64,000 nt of DNA from Ovis canadensis (Eukaryota > Chordata > Mammalia > Artiodactyla > Bovidae): NCBI RefSeq assembly GCF_042477335.2, contig NC_091256.1:35742001-35806000 (forward strand), given 5' to 3'. The notes under the pieces were generated by a model. The model saw only the letters and a program-made list of their open reading frames with translations, was not told the DNA's origin and searched no databases. Below are positions 34,075 through 45,718 of the stretch, one piece after another. The position numbers were made by a program, and so were the translations under genes. How positions within the stretch are numbered: position 1 is the first letter of the stretch; every line of letters begins with the position of its first letter.

Positions 34075-34240
34075 CAGAGAGAATTTCAAAATGCAATACC
34101 TTTATTGTAGAGCTGCAGAAACAGAGGTCCAGAAAATTAAGTCCCCTTATCAGACTTAAGTCCCCTGATCATAGTCACAGTGCACAGTCATTAGGAAAAC
34201 CCCACTTTCACTTAGCTCGTCAAGAATCGCCCTGAAACAG
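34075..34240 (-). mobile_element. Possible MIR, antisense
   Basis: 'agctgcagaaacagaggtccagaaaattaagtccc' fits the MIR core. Diverged. Confidence 0.5.
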
Positions 34241-34384
34241 CTCTGAGACAGTGTCTGGATGGTAGGTGAGCTTTGCTAGATCTGAGGGGAGGAGAGGGGC
34301 ACGTGAGCCTGGTGTATGTGGGGGGAAGAAAAAGCCCGTCATGCTTTCCAGCACATGAAGCTCTTCTCTATATTTTAGCCCATT

Positions 34385-34535
34385 TCCTCCTTGCTTCATA
34401 CCTGTGAAGAAGTTAATATAATCATCTTGATATTAGAGATGAAATCAAAGCCCAGCAGGTATACAGAGCCAGGCTGTCGGCCATCTAAAGCCTTGGCAGA
34501 AACGGAATTTCAACCTGAATTTTTTTTTCGTTCCA
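34385..34535 (-). mobile_element. Possible MIR, antisense
   Basis: 'tcatcttgatattagagatg' and 'gccaggctgtcgg' fit the MIR core and tRNA part loosely. Confidence 0.45.
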
Positions 34536-34667
34536 CATCCACAGCACTTCCAAGGTTTGGAACCCAGTCAGTTTCCCTTTATCAAAATCTGCAGAGCTTG
34601 GAGCCTAGGATCCCAGCCTGCCTGAGGACGATGAAGGGCTGCTTTTAAGCAGGGTTGCATGAGCTTA

Positions 34668-34758
34668 GAAATGGCAACCCACTCCAGTGTTCTTGCCTGG
34701 AGAATTCCAGGGACGGTGGAGCCTGATGGGCTGCCATCTATGGGGTCGCCTTACCAGC
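34668..34758 (+). mobile_element. BovA monomer fragment with 10-bp target duplication
   Basis: Body block 'gaaatggcaacccactccag...ctatggggtcgcc', enclosed by CATGAGCTTA at 34658-34667 and 34759-34768. A 5'-truncated insertion of the second BOV-A2-like monomer. Confidence 0.92.
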
Positions 34759-34768
34759 CATGAGCTTA

Positions 34769-35117
34769 ACGCTACTGCTGCCATTTCCTTTGTTCGTCTT
34801 TAGCAAAGCCTATGTAAATGCAGGTGCTATTTGGGTCAAGAGGATGTCCAGGATTCTTGAGCAACATCAGCAAAATCTGGAGCGAAGACAGAAAGTAGAC
34901 CAGTCACACAGTGACAGAAGTCACAAAGCACGCTCTCTGCCCCAAATGTGGCTCTCCTTCCTGTTCCTTTCTTGCTTTTCTTGGTAAGCTTGTCTTTCTC
35001 CCCACCAGGAACCAGGCCCCTCTAGGAGCACAGAGAGTGTCTTCTGATCTTAAATACCTGCCGTTCTGCTAGATAGCCGTAGCAGGTAGCATATTGCAGC
35101 CATGTTAACAGTGCGTG
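34769..35117. other. Unassigned stretch
   Basis: Contains an open frame (34760-34987) preceded by 'gttcgtctttag', which resembles a splice acceptor, but no donor or family match supports an exon. Confidence 0.35.
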
Positions 35118-35207
35118 GGCGCAGGCTAAGCTGCATCAGTCCTGTCCGACTCTTGGCCACGCTATGAGTAAGTAACACATCTGTAAGAAACTTTTCTAAA
35201 CTATTAT

Positions 35208-35433
35208 TTGCTGTTCTTGCTGTTCAGTCTCTTAAGTCAGGTCTGATGCTTTTGTGACCCTATAGACTGTAGCCCACCAGGCTCCTCTCTCCATGAAATT
35301 CTCCAGGCAAGAATACTGGAGTGGGTTTCCATTTCCTCCTCGAAGGGAACTTGCAGACCAAGGGATCAAATCCATGTCCCCTGTATCTCCTGCATTGCAG
35401 AATTCTCCACTGCTGAGCCACCGGGGAAGCCCC
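35208..35433 (-). mobile_element. Bov-tA SINE, antisense
   Basis: Complete order on the minus strand with a small internal duplication ('cctgtatctcctgcattgcag'). Left flank 35171-35207 matches that of the copy at 25328-25540. A short BovA 3' scrap (about 35118-35168) precedes it. Confidence 0.93.
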
Positions 35434-35939
35434 CATGTTAACAGAGGCTTATTAAATAAAAATGAATCTGTGTACATAGTTCTACCACAACCCATTGAAA
35501 AGTTCATAATCCATGGGTTTTTGGTTTTTTTTTTCCTTCTCCTTCTGAGGAGCTTTTCTAAGCCTTTTTTGGTGTTTTGCAGATAGAAATGGATCTTGAA
35601 ATTTTTAAATGTAGACTCATAATTAAAGAGACACAAACTTAGGACAATGTGGGGTTTTCCCTACCACACAGAAACAGATAGCTAATTTGATTAGTTCAAA
35701 GAAAAACTATTCAAATATTTTGGTAGGTGTTTTCCACAAAGATGAATGTGTTCTGAATGGCTAGTGTCGTCTTCATAAGGTCCTCACAACTGGATGGAGA
35801 GTAGAAAGAGATTCCGATATTTGATTCAATTGCACAGGGTGGTGTTTTGGAATCAAAGGCTGCATCTTTGTGTGGTAAAGTCAGCGGTTGAAAAGTAAAG
35901 ATTTCCACTACCTGGTTGTGGTTGACACCCTTGCTTCCG
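35434..35939. other. Unassigned stretch
   Basis: No repeat or exon recognised. Confidence 0.4.
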
Positions 35940-36070
35940 AAAGCATGATCTCCAGCATCAGCCTCAGCATCACTTGGAAGCTTGCTAGAAGTGCAGCATG
36001 TCAGCTATGTCCTGGAACTGCTGGATCAGAATCTACATTTTATCAAGGTCACCAGGTGAGCTGAATGTAC
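35940..36070. mobile_element. MER5A-like hAT MITE fragment
   Basis: 'atctccagcatcagcctcagcatcacttggaagcttgctagaa' and 'ctgctggatcagaatctacattt' match the MER5A core. The ends are eroded. Confidence 0.8.
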
Positions 36071-36613
36071 ATTCCTGTGTGAGACACAGAAAAGTTATTT
36101 CTAGCTGTTTGTATTTGGGATTATGGAGATACCTGATTTCACCCCCACAACTTGAAGCCAGCAAAGAGTTGGGGGAATTTCTCACCATGACAGAAGATCA
36201 GAGTAGCCAGGAGCTTTGGAACCCTGAAAGGACCCATGGCCAGAGGAAGTTACAACTGCTTTTAATAACAATCTATTGAAATATAGTTTGCACACTGTGC
36301 AATTCACCCTTTTAGTATCCAATTCAATCAGTTTTACATATTCAAATCACCACCAAAACCACCTTTAAGACACTTTCGTCATTCTTAAAAGAAGCGCATA
36401 CCCACTAGAGGACACCTGCCAAAGGCCCTTCCAGTCCCCAGTCCTGGAACAAACACTGATCTACTTCTCCTCTTGATGAATTTGCCTACTCTGAACTTTC
36501 ATATAAGGGCATCACACAATATGTGGCCTTTCGTGACGGGTTTCTTTCACTTAGTATAGTTTTTTCAGGGTTTACCCACTTTGAGCATGAATTGAAGTAT
36601 TTCATGCCTTTTG

Positions 36614-36941
36614 CAAGGAGATCCCACCAGTCCATTCTGAAGGAGATCAGCCCTGGGATTTCTTTGGAGGGAATGATGCTGAAGCTGAAACTCCAGTACT
36701 TCGGCCACCTCATGCGAAGAGTTGACTCACTGGAAAAGACTCTGATGCTGGGAGGGATTGGGGGCAGGAGGAGAAGGGGACGACAGAGGATGAGATGGCT
36801 GGATGGCATCACCGACTCAATGGACATGAGTTTGGGTGAGCTCCAGGAGTTAGTGATGGACAGGGAGGCCTGGCGTGCTGTGATTCATGGGGTTGCAAAA
36901 AGTCAGACACGATTGAGCGACTGAACTGACTGACTGACTGA
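36614..36941 (+). mobile_element. BovB LINE 3' end, sense
   Basis: About 328 bp from 'ggagatcccaccagtcc' to a (CTGA)n tail. The open frame encodes the Arg-rich C-terminus ([16 protein letters not shown]). CCTTTTG at 36607-36613 and 36942-36948 is a probable target duplication and also restores the L1 text. Confidence 0.95.
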
Positions 36942-37058
36942 CCTTTTGATGGCCAAACAATATTTCATCCTGTGGATAGATCTCATATCTATTCATCTGT
37001 TGGTGGACATTGGGTTGTTTTCCAGTTTGGGTGATAAAGACACTGTTCTTGTGCTGCG

Positions 37059-37171
37059 TTCAGTTGTTCAGTCATGTCTGACTGAACTGTTTGTGACCCT
37101 ATGAGAGGAAGCCCACCAGTCTCCTGTTTGTGGAATTTTCCAGGCAAGAATACTGGATCAGGTTGCTCTTT
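37059..37171 (-). mobile_element. Bov-tA SINE, truncated
   Basis: Antisense BovA part only, 'tcagttgttcagtcatgtc' to 'tactggatcaggttgc'. Confidence 0.9.
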
Positions 37172-37329
37172 CCTACTATGAACACTCCTTTACAGGTTTT
37201 CCTGTGAACATATATTTTCACTTAGAGCCATTTTTGACCCCTAAATTAAGTGACTGACGTAGCTTCCAATAAGAAAGGCAAGCAGGCAGAGCTCCTTGGA
37301 AGAACATCAGCTTACTGAGGAAGAAACCC

Positions 37330-37420
37330 TGGTGCCTGATCCAACTCTACCATTCACTATATGTGCACCTTTAGCAAACCATGCAACATCTGAGAAACAC
37401 CTCTGCAAAATGATAAAATA
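37330..37420 (+). mobile_element. MIR fragment
   Basis: 'aaaccctggtgcctgatccaactctaccattcac' is the MIR 5' portion. Confidence 0.5.
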
Positions 37421-37580
37421 CCACATCAACTTTAGGGATTTTTTTTGTGAGCACCGCACGAAATGATAAACACAAACCCATATTTAAATGCAAAATACTC
37501 ACAAACATAACACAGTCTCAACAGTCTGACAGTCCTTATATCATTCTCAACACTCATTGGCAATCCTTGACATTGTCAGG

Positions 37581-37883
37581 CTTCCCTGGTAGCTCAGTTG
37601 GTAAACAATCCACCTGCAATGCAGAGATCCCAGTTTGATTCCTGGGTGGAGAAGATCCACTGAAGAAGGGACAGGCTACCCACTCCATTATTCTTGGGCT
37701 TCCCTGGTGGCTCAGCTGGTAAATATGCAATGTGGGTGACCTGGTTTGATTCCTGGGTTGGGAAGATCCCCTGGAGAGGGGAAAGGCTACCGACTCCAGT
37801 ATTCTGGCCTGGAGAATTCCATGGAATGTATAGTCCATGAGGTTGCAAAGAGTCGACACGACTGAGCTATTTTCACTTTCACT
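37581..37883 (+). mobile_element. Dimeric-headed Bov-tA-type SINE
   Basis: Two tandem tRNA-like heads (starting at about 37581 and 37699) join at 'ttcttgggcttccctgg', followed by the BovA body and TTTCACTTTCA end. The flanks GACATTGTCAGG (37569-37580) and GATATTGCCAGG (37884-37895) differ by two transitions. Confidence 0.9.
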
Positions 37884-38119
37884 GATATTGCCAGGAGCTG
37901 GTGAGCTAAAGACCTCTTTGTTGTGAGCCTGGAAAGGAGGACCACATCACAGGCCTCCCTCTCTGGTGCCTAAAAAGACTGCTTGTACAGTCAAGATGCT
38001 AGTGCACTGTGACTCTCTGAAGATGTGCTTAAGCATTCAAGTCAACGGGCAACCTCATGTAGAGCAAAGAAGCCTCTTATCCACAATGGCTTGCTACAAA
38101 AAAAAACAATAGACTTTAA

Positions 38120-38214
38120 GATGTTATGGGGAGGGAGGTGGGAGGGGGGTTCATGTTTGGGAATGCATGTAAGAATTAAAGATTTTAAAATTTAAAAAAT
38201 AAAAAACTAAAAAA
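38120..38214 (+). mobile_element. Young 5'-truncated L1 3' end, perfect target duplication
   Basis: 95 bp of ruminant L1 3' sequence with 'gggttcatgtttggg' and an A-rich end. The 19-bp duplication A6-CAATAGACTTTAA (38101-38119, 38215-38233) is without mismatch, so the insertion is probably recent. Confidence 0.95.
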
Positions 38215-38233
38215 AAAAAACAATAGACTTTAA

Positions 38234-39510
38234 AAACTCATTAGTTAATGACTTTTCAACATTTGTAATGTGTTCACGTGCTTCTGGAGGGTGGCAGAAT
38301 GGAAGCGGGCACAAAAGTACAAGAGAAGAACTTGAAACATTGCATTGTTTTCAGGGAAACCAGTGGGGCCTCCTCACCTTTCTTATCAATAATCAGAAAC
38401 ATATTGTATTTCTGGTGAGGAATACACCCTAGAATTGGCCTTCAGGGGCCTGTTTGGAAAGTGTGGTCCAGGAATACCACAATTCTCTAAAGAGGAAGGA
38501 GAACCAACAGAGAAAGAGAAGGGAAAATCAAGCAATTATGGCTTCTCCTGCCATTAAGGAAACAGCAAAGCCCACATCTAGTCCAGGAGTGTTGTGAGCT
38601 GAGTATGAGCCCTGTGGGCTCCCCTAATGCCTTGTTTGACCCCTAGAAGCAGAGAGGAGTGCACAGATCAAGACTCTAACTTCATAAAAGGGTGGAGAGC
38701 ACTGGGTGTGTGGGCAGAAGGGGATTTACCTGCTTCCGGCGCCAGACCCTTTTGCTAAATCAAAATGCTGTGGTTTTACTGGTTATGCTTGTTAATACAA
38801 TCCCTGCCCTTTCAGGATATGTGTGTGGTAACAGCACCATCTGGGTTAGTGAAATAGATACTCTCAGGTACAACAGACTAAACACAGCAGGATGTTCATA
38901 AAACTCTTGATCCAGGGGCCCTTTGGGCCACCAAGGGGAGGCACAGAGGTTATGTAAGCAAATTACTAAGTCAGGCTGAAACCAGACCTTCAGACATTTT
39001 TATAATTTAAAAAAATTTGCCCACACCACAAGAGGCTGACTCTCAGACCCCTCCCCGAGACATGCTAGACCACCCTGAGGTGCCAGCAGCGCTTTAAGCA
39101 AACATGGTCCCTTCTTGCTGCCTGGCCACCACCTCTAGGAAACCCACCCCTCTCCTAGCCCTGCGTATCAGGGCAACTTGGCGGGACAAAATCATCTTTC
39201 TAGAACATTTTATTGCTACATTGTTGTATTAATTTCTACAAGGGGAAAACTGTTTCATTGGAAGACTTCATATCTCCTTCCCAGGGTGATAACGCGGTCA
39301 GAGAAATTATGAACAATAGGAACCATGACGCTTACATTCAAACCCCAGCTCTAGAAACTGGTAAGTGGTGGGATCCTGGGGAAGTGATTTTGCCTCCAGG
39401 AGACTGTGTCTCTTCATCTGTTCATGTTGCTAAGAGAGCCTGCCCCACAGATGTGTTCTGCAAGAGACACAAGCTTGACATCTGGATGGAGCAGGCATTC
39501 CAAGAAGGCT
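38234..39510. other. Unassigned stretch
   Basis: About 1.3 kb of apparently unique DNA; no supported exon. Confidence 0.4.
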
Positions 39511-39663
39511 AGGAAGCTGAAACTCCAATACTTTGGCCATCTGATGTGAAGAGCTGACTCATTGGAAAAGACCCTGATGCTGGGAAAGATTGAAGGTGGG
39601 AGGAGAAGGGGATGACAGAGGATGAGATGGTTGGATGGCATCTGAGTGACTGAACTGAACTGA
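39511..39663 (+). mobile_element. BovB LINE 3' end with internal deletion
   Basis: 'gctgaaactccaatactttggcc' to 'ggttggatggcatc', then a jump to the terminal 'tgagtgactgaactgaactga'. The segment usually between them (about 110 bp) is missing. Confidence 0.93.
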
Positions 39664-40011
39664 GATGTTTCCCATCACCCCAGTACATGATTTCCCCTAC
39701 AGCCAGGAAGCCAGGGAGCCTAAGATTACCGCATGGAGAGGAAGCACCAGAGAATTACCACTCTCCATCCCCCATGCAGGAGTTGGGGGAGGGCAGTCCA
39801 ACCTGACAGCACTCACCTCTTCTGTTTACTAACAAACCTTACTTTCACAAAGAAGGCAGATAGTGCTTGCTTGGCAAGGTCCCCTTGAAATGAATGTACT
39901 CCTACAAACATGTCTGCCTTCACTGAACACTAACCAGAGTACCTGCTGCGCTGATGACCTGGTTCATTCATCATCTAAGGCTGGAAAGGACCTTGGCTCA
40001 TAAGACACCTA

Positions 40012-40219
40012 GCATGCCTGAGTGCTCATTTGCTCAGTCATGTCTGACTGTTTGCAATCCTTTGGACTGTACCCTGAAAGACTCTCTGTCCATGGGATTT
40101 TCCAGGCAAGAATAATGCAGTGGGTTGCCATTTCCTCCTCCAGCGGATCTTCCTGACCCAGGGATTGAAACTGAATCTCCTGCATCTCAGGTAAATTCTT
40201 TACCGCTGAGGGAAGCCTC
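40012..40219 (-). mobile_element. Bov-tA SINE, 10-bp target duplication
   Basis: Antisense full order. AAGACACCTA at 40002-40011 and 40220-40229. Confidence 0.95.
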
Positions 40220-40229
40220 AAGACACCTA

Positions 40230-40737
40230 AGGCCCAGTGAATTTCCCACTCTGCTTTTGTGACTGCTGGAAAGGTCAAGTGCAGATGGTAGGCAAGTAAT
40301 TTGATAGTATGGGAATCATCAATTTAGGAAACTTAAAGGAAACCTACTAGAGATTTGTCATGCTCAAAACCAGGAGCGGAGTGAGCTTGTGTCTAGGATT
40401 CATACCAAGAGAAGGATGCAGATGTACATCTTTAAAAAAAAATTGTAAAAATGTGTACCAGCAGGGTTGGGAGTCCCATGGCTTGTTGCAAGTGTTGGGG
40501 TCATTGCTCATTGTTTGGGGGTTCCAGATTCATCCTTTTACCCAGGAATCTGTGGTGTACAGCATTTCATCTGTGGGGTTGCTCTGCTGATGCCATGTTC
40601 AGGGGTGCACTAAGGTCAGAGCATTAACCTCACCCAGGTGAGTTTGGTCACAGCTTCTTGCCTCTGGTTGACTCTGTTTTCTCATATCTTTCATGATGTC
40701 AGTAATGGCAACTCCCCTTGAGCTTTGACTTGTGCTT
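40230..40737. other. Unassigned stretch
   Basis: No recognised repeat or gene. Confidence 0.4.
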
Positions 40738-41028
40738 TGAGTACCTTGAGTATTCACTGGAAGTACTTATGCTGAAGCTGAAGCTCCAGTACTGTGTTCA
40801 CCCAATGTGTAGAGCTGACTCACTAGAAAAGACCCTGATGCTGGGAAAGATTGAGGGGAAGAGGAGAAGGGGGTATCAGAGGATGAGATGGTTGAATGGC
40901 ATCACCGACTCAATGGACATGAGTTTGAGCAAACTCTGAGAGATGGTGAAGGACAGGGAAGCCTGGCATGCTTCAGCCCAAGGGATGGCAAAGATTCAGA
41001 CATGACTGACTAACTGAACAACAACAAC
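40738..41028 (+). mobile_element. BovB LINE 3' end, sense
   Basis: From 'gagtattcactggaagtac' to 'ctaactgaacaacaacaac', ending in (AAC)n and not (CTGA)n. Its 3' end faces the antisense BovB that starts about 70 bp on. Confidence 0.93.
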
Positions 41029-41097
41029 GTAGAACCAAACGAGGTAATGTTGAAAGGATTTTGCAAAGTTGAGATTTGGATAGAAATGCTATTGCTG

Positions 41098-41845
41098 TTC
41101 CTTTGTTAAGTCATGACTGACTGTCTGCAACCCCATGGACTATAGCACACCAGGCCTCCCTGTCCATCACCAACTCTCAGAGCTTGCTCAAACTCACGTC
41201 CATTGAATGGGTGATGCCATCCAACCATGTCATCCTCTGTCATCCCCTTCTCCTCCTGCCCTCAATCTTTCACAACATCAGGGTCTTTTCCAATGAGTCA
41301 GCTTTTCACATCAGGTGGCCAAAGTATGGGACTTTCAACTAAAACTTCAGTCCTTCCAATAAATATTCATGATTGATTTACTTTAGGATTGACTGGTTTG
41401 ATCTTCTTGCAGTCCAAGGGACTCTCAAGAGTTTTCTCCAACACCATGGTTCAAAGGCATCAACTCTTTGGCACTCAGCCTTCTTTGTGATCCAACTCCC
41501 ACATCCATATACAACTACTGGAAAAACCATAGCTTCGACTAGACAGACCTTTGTCAGTAAAGTAATGTCTCTGCTTTTTAATATGCTAAGTTGGTCATAG
41601 CTTTTCTTCCAAGGAGCAGCATCTTCTAATTTCATGGTTTCAGTCACCATCTGCAGTGTTTTGGGAGCCCAAGAAAATAAAGTCTGTCACTGTTTCCATT
41701 GTTTCCCCATATATTTGCCATGAAGTGATGTGATGTTGAGTTTTCAGCCAGCTTTTTCACTCTCCTCTTTCAACTTAATCAAGAGGATCTTCAGTTCCTC
41801 TTGGCTTTCTGCCATTAGGGTGGTGTCATCTGCATGAGTAGAAAT
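41098..41845 (-). mobile_element. BovB LINE 3' fragment with internal deletion
   Basis: Antisense from the 3' end to 'ggtgtcatctgcatgagtag', i.e. just into the YADD region of the reverse transcriptase. A short deletion near 41733 removes the block before 'gatgttgagtttt'. Confidence 0.93.
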
Positions 41846-44299
41846 GTAAGGGGGACTATTTTGTGACTAACTGCATGTGCTGAGGTGGAGAGGCACATAA
41901 AAAGGTCCATTGGGTTGCTGGGTCCACGTTTGCTTTCAAACCTTCTGAGCTCTCTCTCTTTCACAGCATCTGTTCACACCGTTGAAAACCAAAGCCAGTC
42001 ACAGGAAATCCTGTCCATCCTCGGGACACAAGGTGTAGCTCAGTGCCCAACCACTGGACAGATAGCACCAGCATCTCTGCCACCTCCCAGCCTCTGCATT
42101 CACCATTCTCCCTGCACAGTTATCCATTCTGCTCCCAAGACCCATCCTGCCTTGAGGAGGGAGGCTCTTGGGCAGTTTCCACCTCACCCAGGGGGCTCTG
42201 CCTCCAGTCCTGCTAGACAAGCCAGGTCCAGAGAGGAACAAAGGACTCTGTCTGGTTCACAAATCCCCTCACAGGCAGCCTAACCTGGGTCCAGCCCGTG
42301 CTGCGACCTGAGTCAGCCCCTCGTTTTCAGCCTCCCTACGGAAATGTGTCTGCTCTGCATGGATTCATAGTTGGCTTTCCAGTCTGAACAGGGTGGCCTG
42401 AGGCTTGGGCTCTGGTTCCCAAGTTCCTGTTCTGATATCTGTCTGCTCCTCTCTGTCCTTCCCCCTCCACACTTGTTTTCAAGTCCAATTTAGTTGGCTT
42501 TCCAAATAGCACTTCCCCCAGCTGGGGTAGCCAGCTTCCAAGATGGTCCCCATGGATGCCCCCTCCCTCCCTGCCCTTCACACCCTCATGAGTTTTCCCC
42601 CAGTGAGTCAGGAATGACCACAGACTGAAGCTGAAGTAAGAGTGGGTGTGACTTCTGAGACTCTTGCCTTTTATTCTTAGATCTAGCACTAAGCTGGGAA
42701 GCTCACTGCTTTGCCCAGAACGCACTCAAGAGCACCCCTTGCAAGGGGCCACATGGAAGGAAACCAGAGCTTTCCACTAAGAGCCAGCACCAGTTTGTGG
42801 GCAGCGAGTGGAGCATCTTGGAAGCAGGGCCCAGAGGTCTGGACAAGCCTTTAAATGACAGCTTTGGTAATGACCTTGCCCTTATGACAGACCTTTAGCC
42901 AGAACTACCAGCCAAGCTGCTCTTGAATCTCCTGATCAACAGGAACCATGAAAGAAAATAGGTGATAATTTTGTTTTAAACCTAAGTCTGGGGGTTACTT
43001 GCTACTCAGCAGTCAAAAACAAATACACCAGCTCCTCTAGTTTCCCTGAAGAGGTGCCCCACCCACCCACTGAACCCCCATCACTTCCTGAAAGATCCAC
43101 ACCCCACCCCTCTCCCCCTCCCTGCCACATGCTGGTGATCAATTCATTGCAAACTCTACCCATCTCTGTCACTTTGTCTTGCTGTGAGTAAATGAGCCAG
43201 GCTTTTTGTGTGAGTTCTGAAAAAGACTATAACCAGGCAGGCTCCCCACTGCCGAAGCCAAAGATGATACTCATGAGGGTGGAATTTCCAAGACTCATGC
43301 AATCCGATAGCCTGAATTTGTTCTAAACTTTAGCCTCTTTGCAGACTCACTCTGCAGGTAGAAAGACTAATGCTGTTTCCAGATGTTCCTGTGTCCATTT
43401 TACAGATGAGGCAACAGAGGCTGGCATGGGAGCTCCTGCTGGCCTTGGTTTATAGGAGGGCTCAGACTCTTGGCTGTGGCCTGTGATGGGGTCTCAGTCC
43501 TGCCCATAAGTCATCCTTTCCACTTCAAGGGCCTCAGCCTAGGACTGAGCCACCCATGACCTTTCTGCTGCGATACTCTTGACCCACTTCCTTTTGGGGA
43601 AACAGTGGATGAAACTGGGTGATGTCATCTAACCGCTGCCCAGCTGCAGACTGCTCGTCATCCATCATCATGGTTGCTGAGTCTCAGAGGGGTGGTCACC
43701 TGACACCAGCTGGAGCCCCCGGGACAGAGGAGGAGCTGGGGGTATAGGTCAGTGAGGCAGAGGCCTCTAAACCAGAGCCAAGTACTGACTGGAGCAGAGA
43801 GTGAGCCCAACACAGGCCCCGCCATCAGCTGCCACATCGCAACAGATAAATATGATAAATGGTCTCCTCAGCTGTCTTGTGAAAGGGCTTCAGCAATGCA
43901 GGATCATCCTGTTTCCTCGCTGGTGTTCTCATAGATACAGTTGAGAGTGTCAACCTGAAATCGAAGCTCCAAAGCCCCTAAAGATGCAGAGAAATAGATT
44001 TTGTCTCAAGACATTTTCTAACTCAGGTTCCTTTTCTTCCCTCTGCCAAAATGCTGTCTCGAGCTGATTCTCATCTCTAGTTAAAGAAATGCGGAGTGAG
44101 AGGTGAGTCAAAGCAGTGAAAGATCTGGATTCAGATGCATGTTGTACAAAGAGGGCAAGTCACCGAAAAGGATGAAGGTGACCGTCTTCAGCAGACATGA
44201 GTGAGCCGCAGAGAGACAGGAGGGGTGCGGGCATGCACGTGCGTGTCTGTGTGTGTGTGGCATGCCTGCCCTCACCCCTGTCTCTAACCTCTTTTCCAG
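41846..44299. other. Long unique stretch, no gene supported
   Basis: About 2.4 kb, moderately GC-rich. A 132-codon plus frame (41885-42283) follows 'tctctctctttcacag', acceptor-like, but runs to a stop without a convincing donor and matches nothing I know. A short MIR-like piece ('cattttacagatgaggcaacagaggctgg') lies at about 43395-43425. Confidence 0.4.
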
Positions 44300-44367
44300 A
44301 GCCAGTTTACCTATCTCCACTGGATTTGCAGGAGAACCGTGAGGTGCGTGTCAAGCTCACCTGCACC
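44300..44367 (+). other. Candidate internal exon (weak)
   Basis: A pyrimidine-rich acceptor 'ctctaacctcttttccag' is followed by 68 nt that can be read openly as EPVYLSPLDLQENREVRVKL... and then by GTAAGA at 44368. Nearby alternative GT sites (44339 and 44344) weaken the call. No protein family is recognised. Confidence 0.2.
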
Positions 44368-44689
44368 GTAAGACCTCAAGAAGAATATATGGCCATCGCT
44401 TTAGAGTTCAAAGTCAGAAGTTCCTCTAAGCACATCCAGGCCCCCAAAGTGGTGTTGGGCCTAAAGACTATCCTGGTCACCAGATAAGAGTTTGGGGGAT
44501 ACTTTCTTTCTCAGGGTTGTTATTACTTGAAATCTGCAGCAGGGTCCAAGGGTCAAGCATGCCTTGGCCATATCAATCACTGTTGAGTCACTGGCATTTT
44601 TGAAGGAGCTCCATTGTATCCACAACGGAGGGCATTTGTGCTCTCTGGCCACCTGAGAACATAAGAAAAAATAATGATAAAAATAGCAG
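44368..44689. other. Unassigned stretch
   Basis: Nothing recognised. Confidence 0.4.
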
Positions 44690-44890
44690 CAACCCTTAAA
44701 TAGCATCACTGTGAAGGAACTAACTGTTTTACAAATATTCCCTCCTTTAATGCTCACAACAAATCTATAATGGAAGAATTTCTGGTAGCCTTGTTTACAG
44801 ACATGGCACTAAGGCTCAGAGAATTTAAGCAGCTCTCTTAACTTTACATGGCTGGTGTGTGGCAAGTCCATGTCCTCCACCATCACACTG
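44690..44890 (-). mobile_element. MIR SINE, antisense
   Basis: 'tttacagacatggcactaaggctcagagaatttaagcagc' is the MIR core read antisense, with flanking matches. Confidence 0.65.
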
Positions 44891-45289
44891 GCTTTCCAGC
44901 AGCATCAGCTCCTTGGTAATGTGAAGCCCTCTTCCAGAAAAGTTTTGAGATGGGACATAGGCCTTTGCTATCTCCCACTGCTCCCCTACACATGACCTGA
45001 ACTCACAATTGTCCCCATAAAAAAGAAAGAGCTGAGTCAGGTGCTCCAAAGCTACTGAGGGCCCCATGTCCCCATCCTGTTGCTAATGGATTTGTTTTCC
45101 AGCACTGATTTTCCCTTCCCTCATCCTTTTTGGCTCTGACACCATGAAAGTCACTTAGCTTGCCTTCCAGCCCCACTGTGGGGACGTGACCTAGAAACCC
45201 TGGATATGCACATGAAAATTCAAACGTTACTGAAAAGTAGCCTGGGGAAGAGCCACGGGAAGTCTCTGAGCTAGAAAGTGGGCATGGGC
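44891..45289. other. Unassigned stretch
   Basis: Nothing recognised. Confidence 0.4.
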
Positions 45290-45465
45290 ATGGCTCCCAG
45301 CTCCACCACTTTGGAGTTTCATGTTCTGGATCAGATTATAGAAATATACTTGGGTTTAGACTCTTCATCTGTAAAATCAGAATTAACAAATGCTTATCTT
45401 GTAGTTGTGAGGACGTAATCAGACCACGTGTGTGGAGCTCCTGGCATGGCACTGTCTTCATTGTG
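45290..45465 (+). mobile_element. MIR SINE
   Basis: 'ctcccagctccaccact', 'gactcttcatctgtaaaatcagaatta', 'ttgtgaggacgtaatcaga', 'ctcctggcatggcac' are in order. Confidence 0.7.
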
Positions 45466-45512
45466 GGGGCAACTATGAGGTCATCAATGAAGAGGATTCT
45501 TGTTCTGTGGGC

Positions 45513-45718
45513 AAGTGTTAGTCACTCAGTCATGTCTGACTCTTTGCGACCCCATAGACTGTAACCTACTAGGCTCCTCTGTCCATAGAATTCTCCAGGC
45601 AAGAATACTGGAGTGGGTAGCTATTCCTTTCTCCAAGGGATCTTCCTGACCCAGGGATAGAACCCAAGTCTCCTGCATTGCAGGCAAATTCTTTTCCATC
45701 TGAACTTCCAGGGAAGCC
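45513..45718 (-). mobile_element. Bov-tA SINE, antisense
   Basis: Complete order, 'agtgttagtcactcagtc' to 'cttccagggaagcc'. Confidence 0.95.

Larger units (their letters stand above)
36275..37245 (-). mobile_element. Old L1 3' region, antisense, carrying two insertions
   Basis: 'cacacaatatgtggcctttcgtgacgggtttctttcacttagta', then 'tattcatctgttggtggacattgggttgtttcc' are L1 3' blocks. Interrupted by BovB (36614-36941) and Bov-tA (37059-37171). Confidence 0.85.

Noticed and set aside
42336..42725. 129-codon minus-strand frame in unique DNA
   Set aside because: No family match, no splice or promoter context; open length is within chance for moderately GC-rich DNA.
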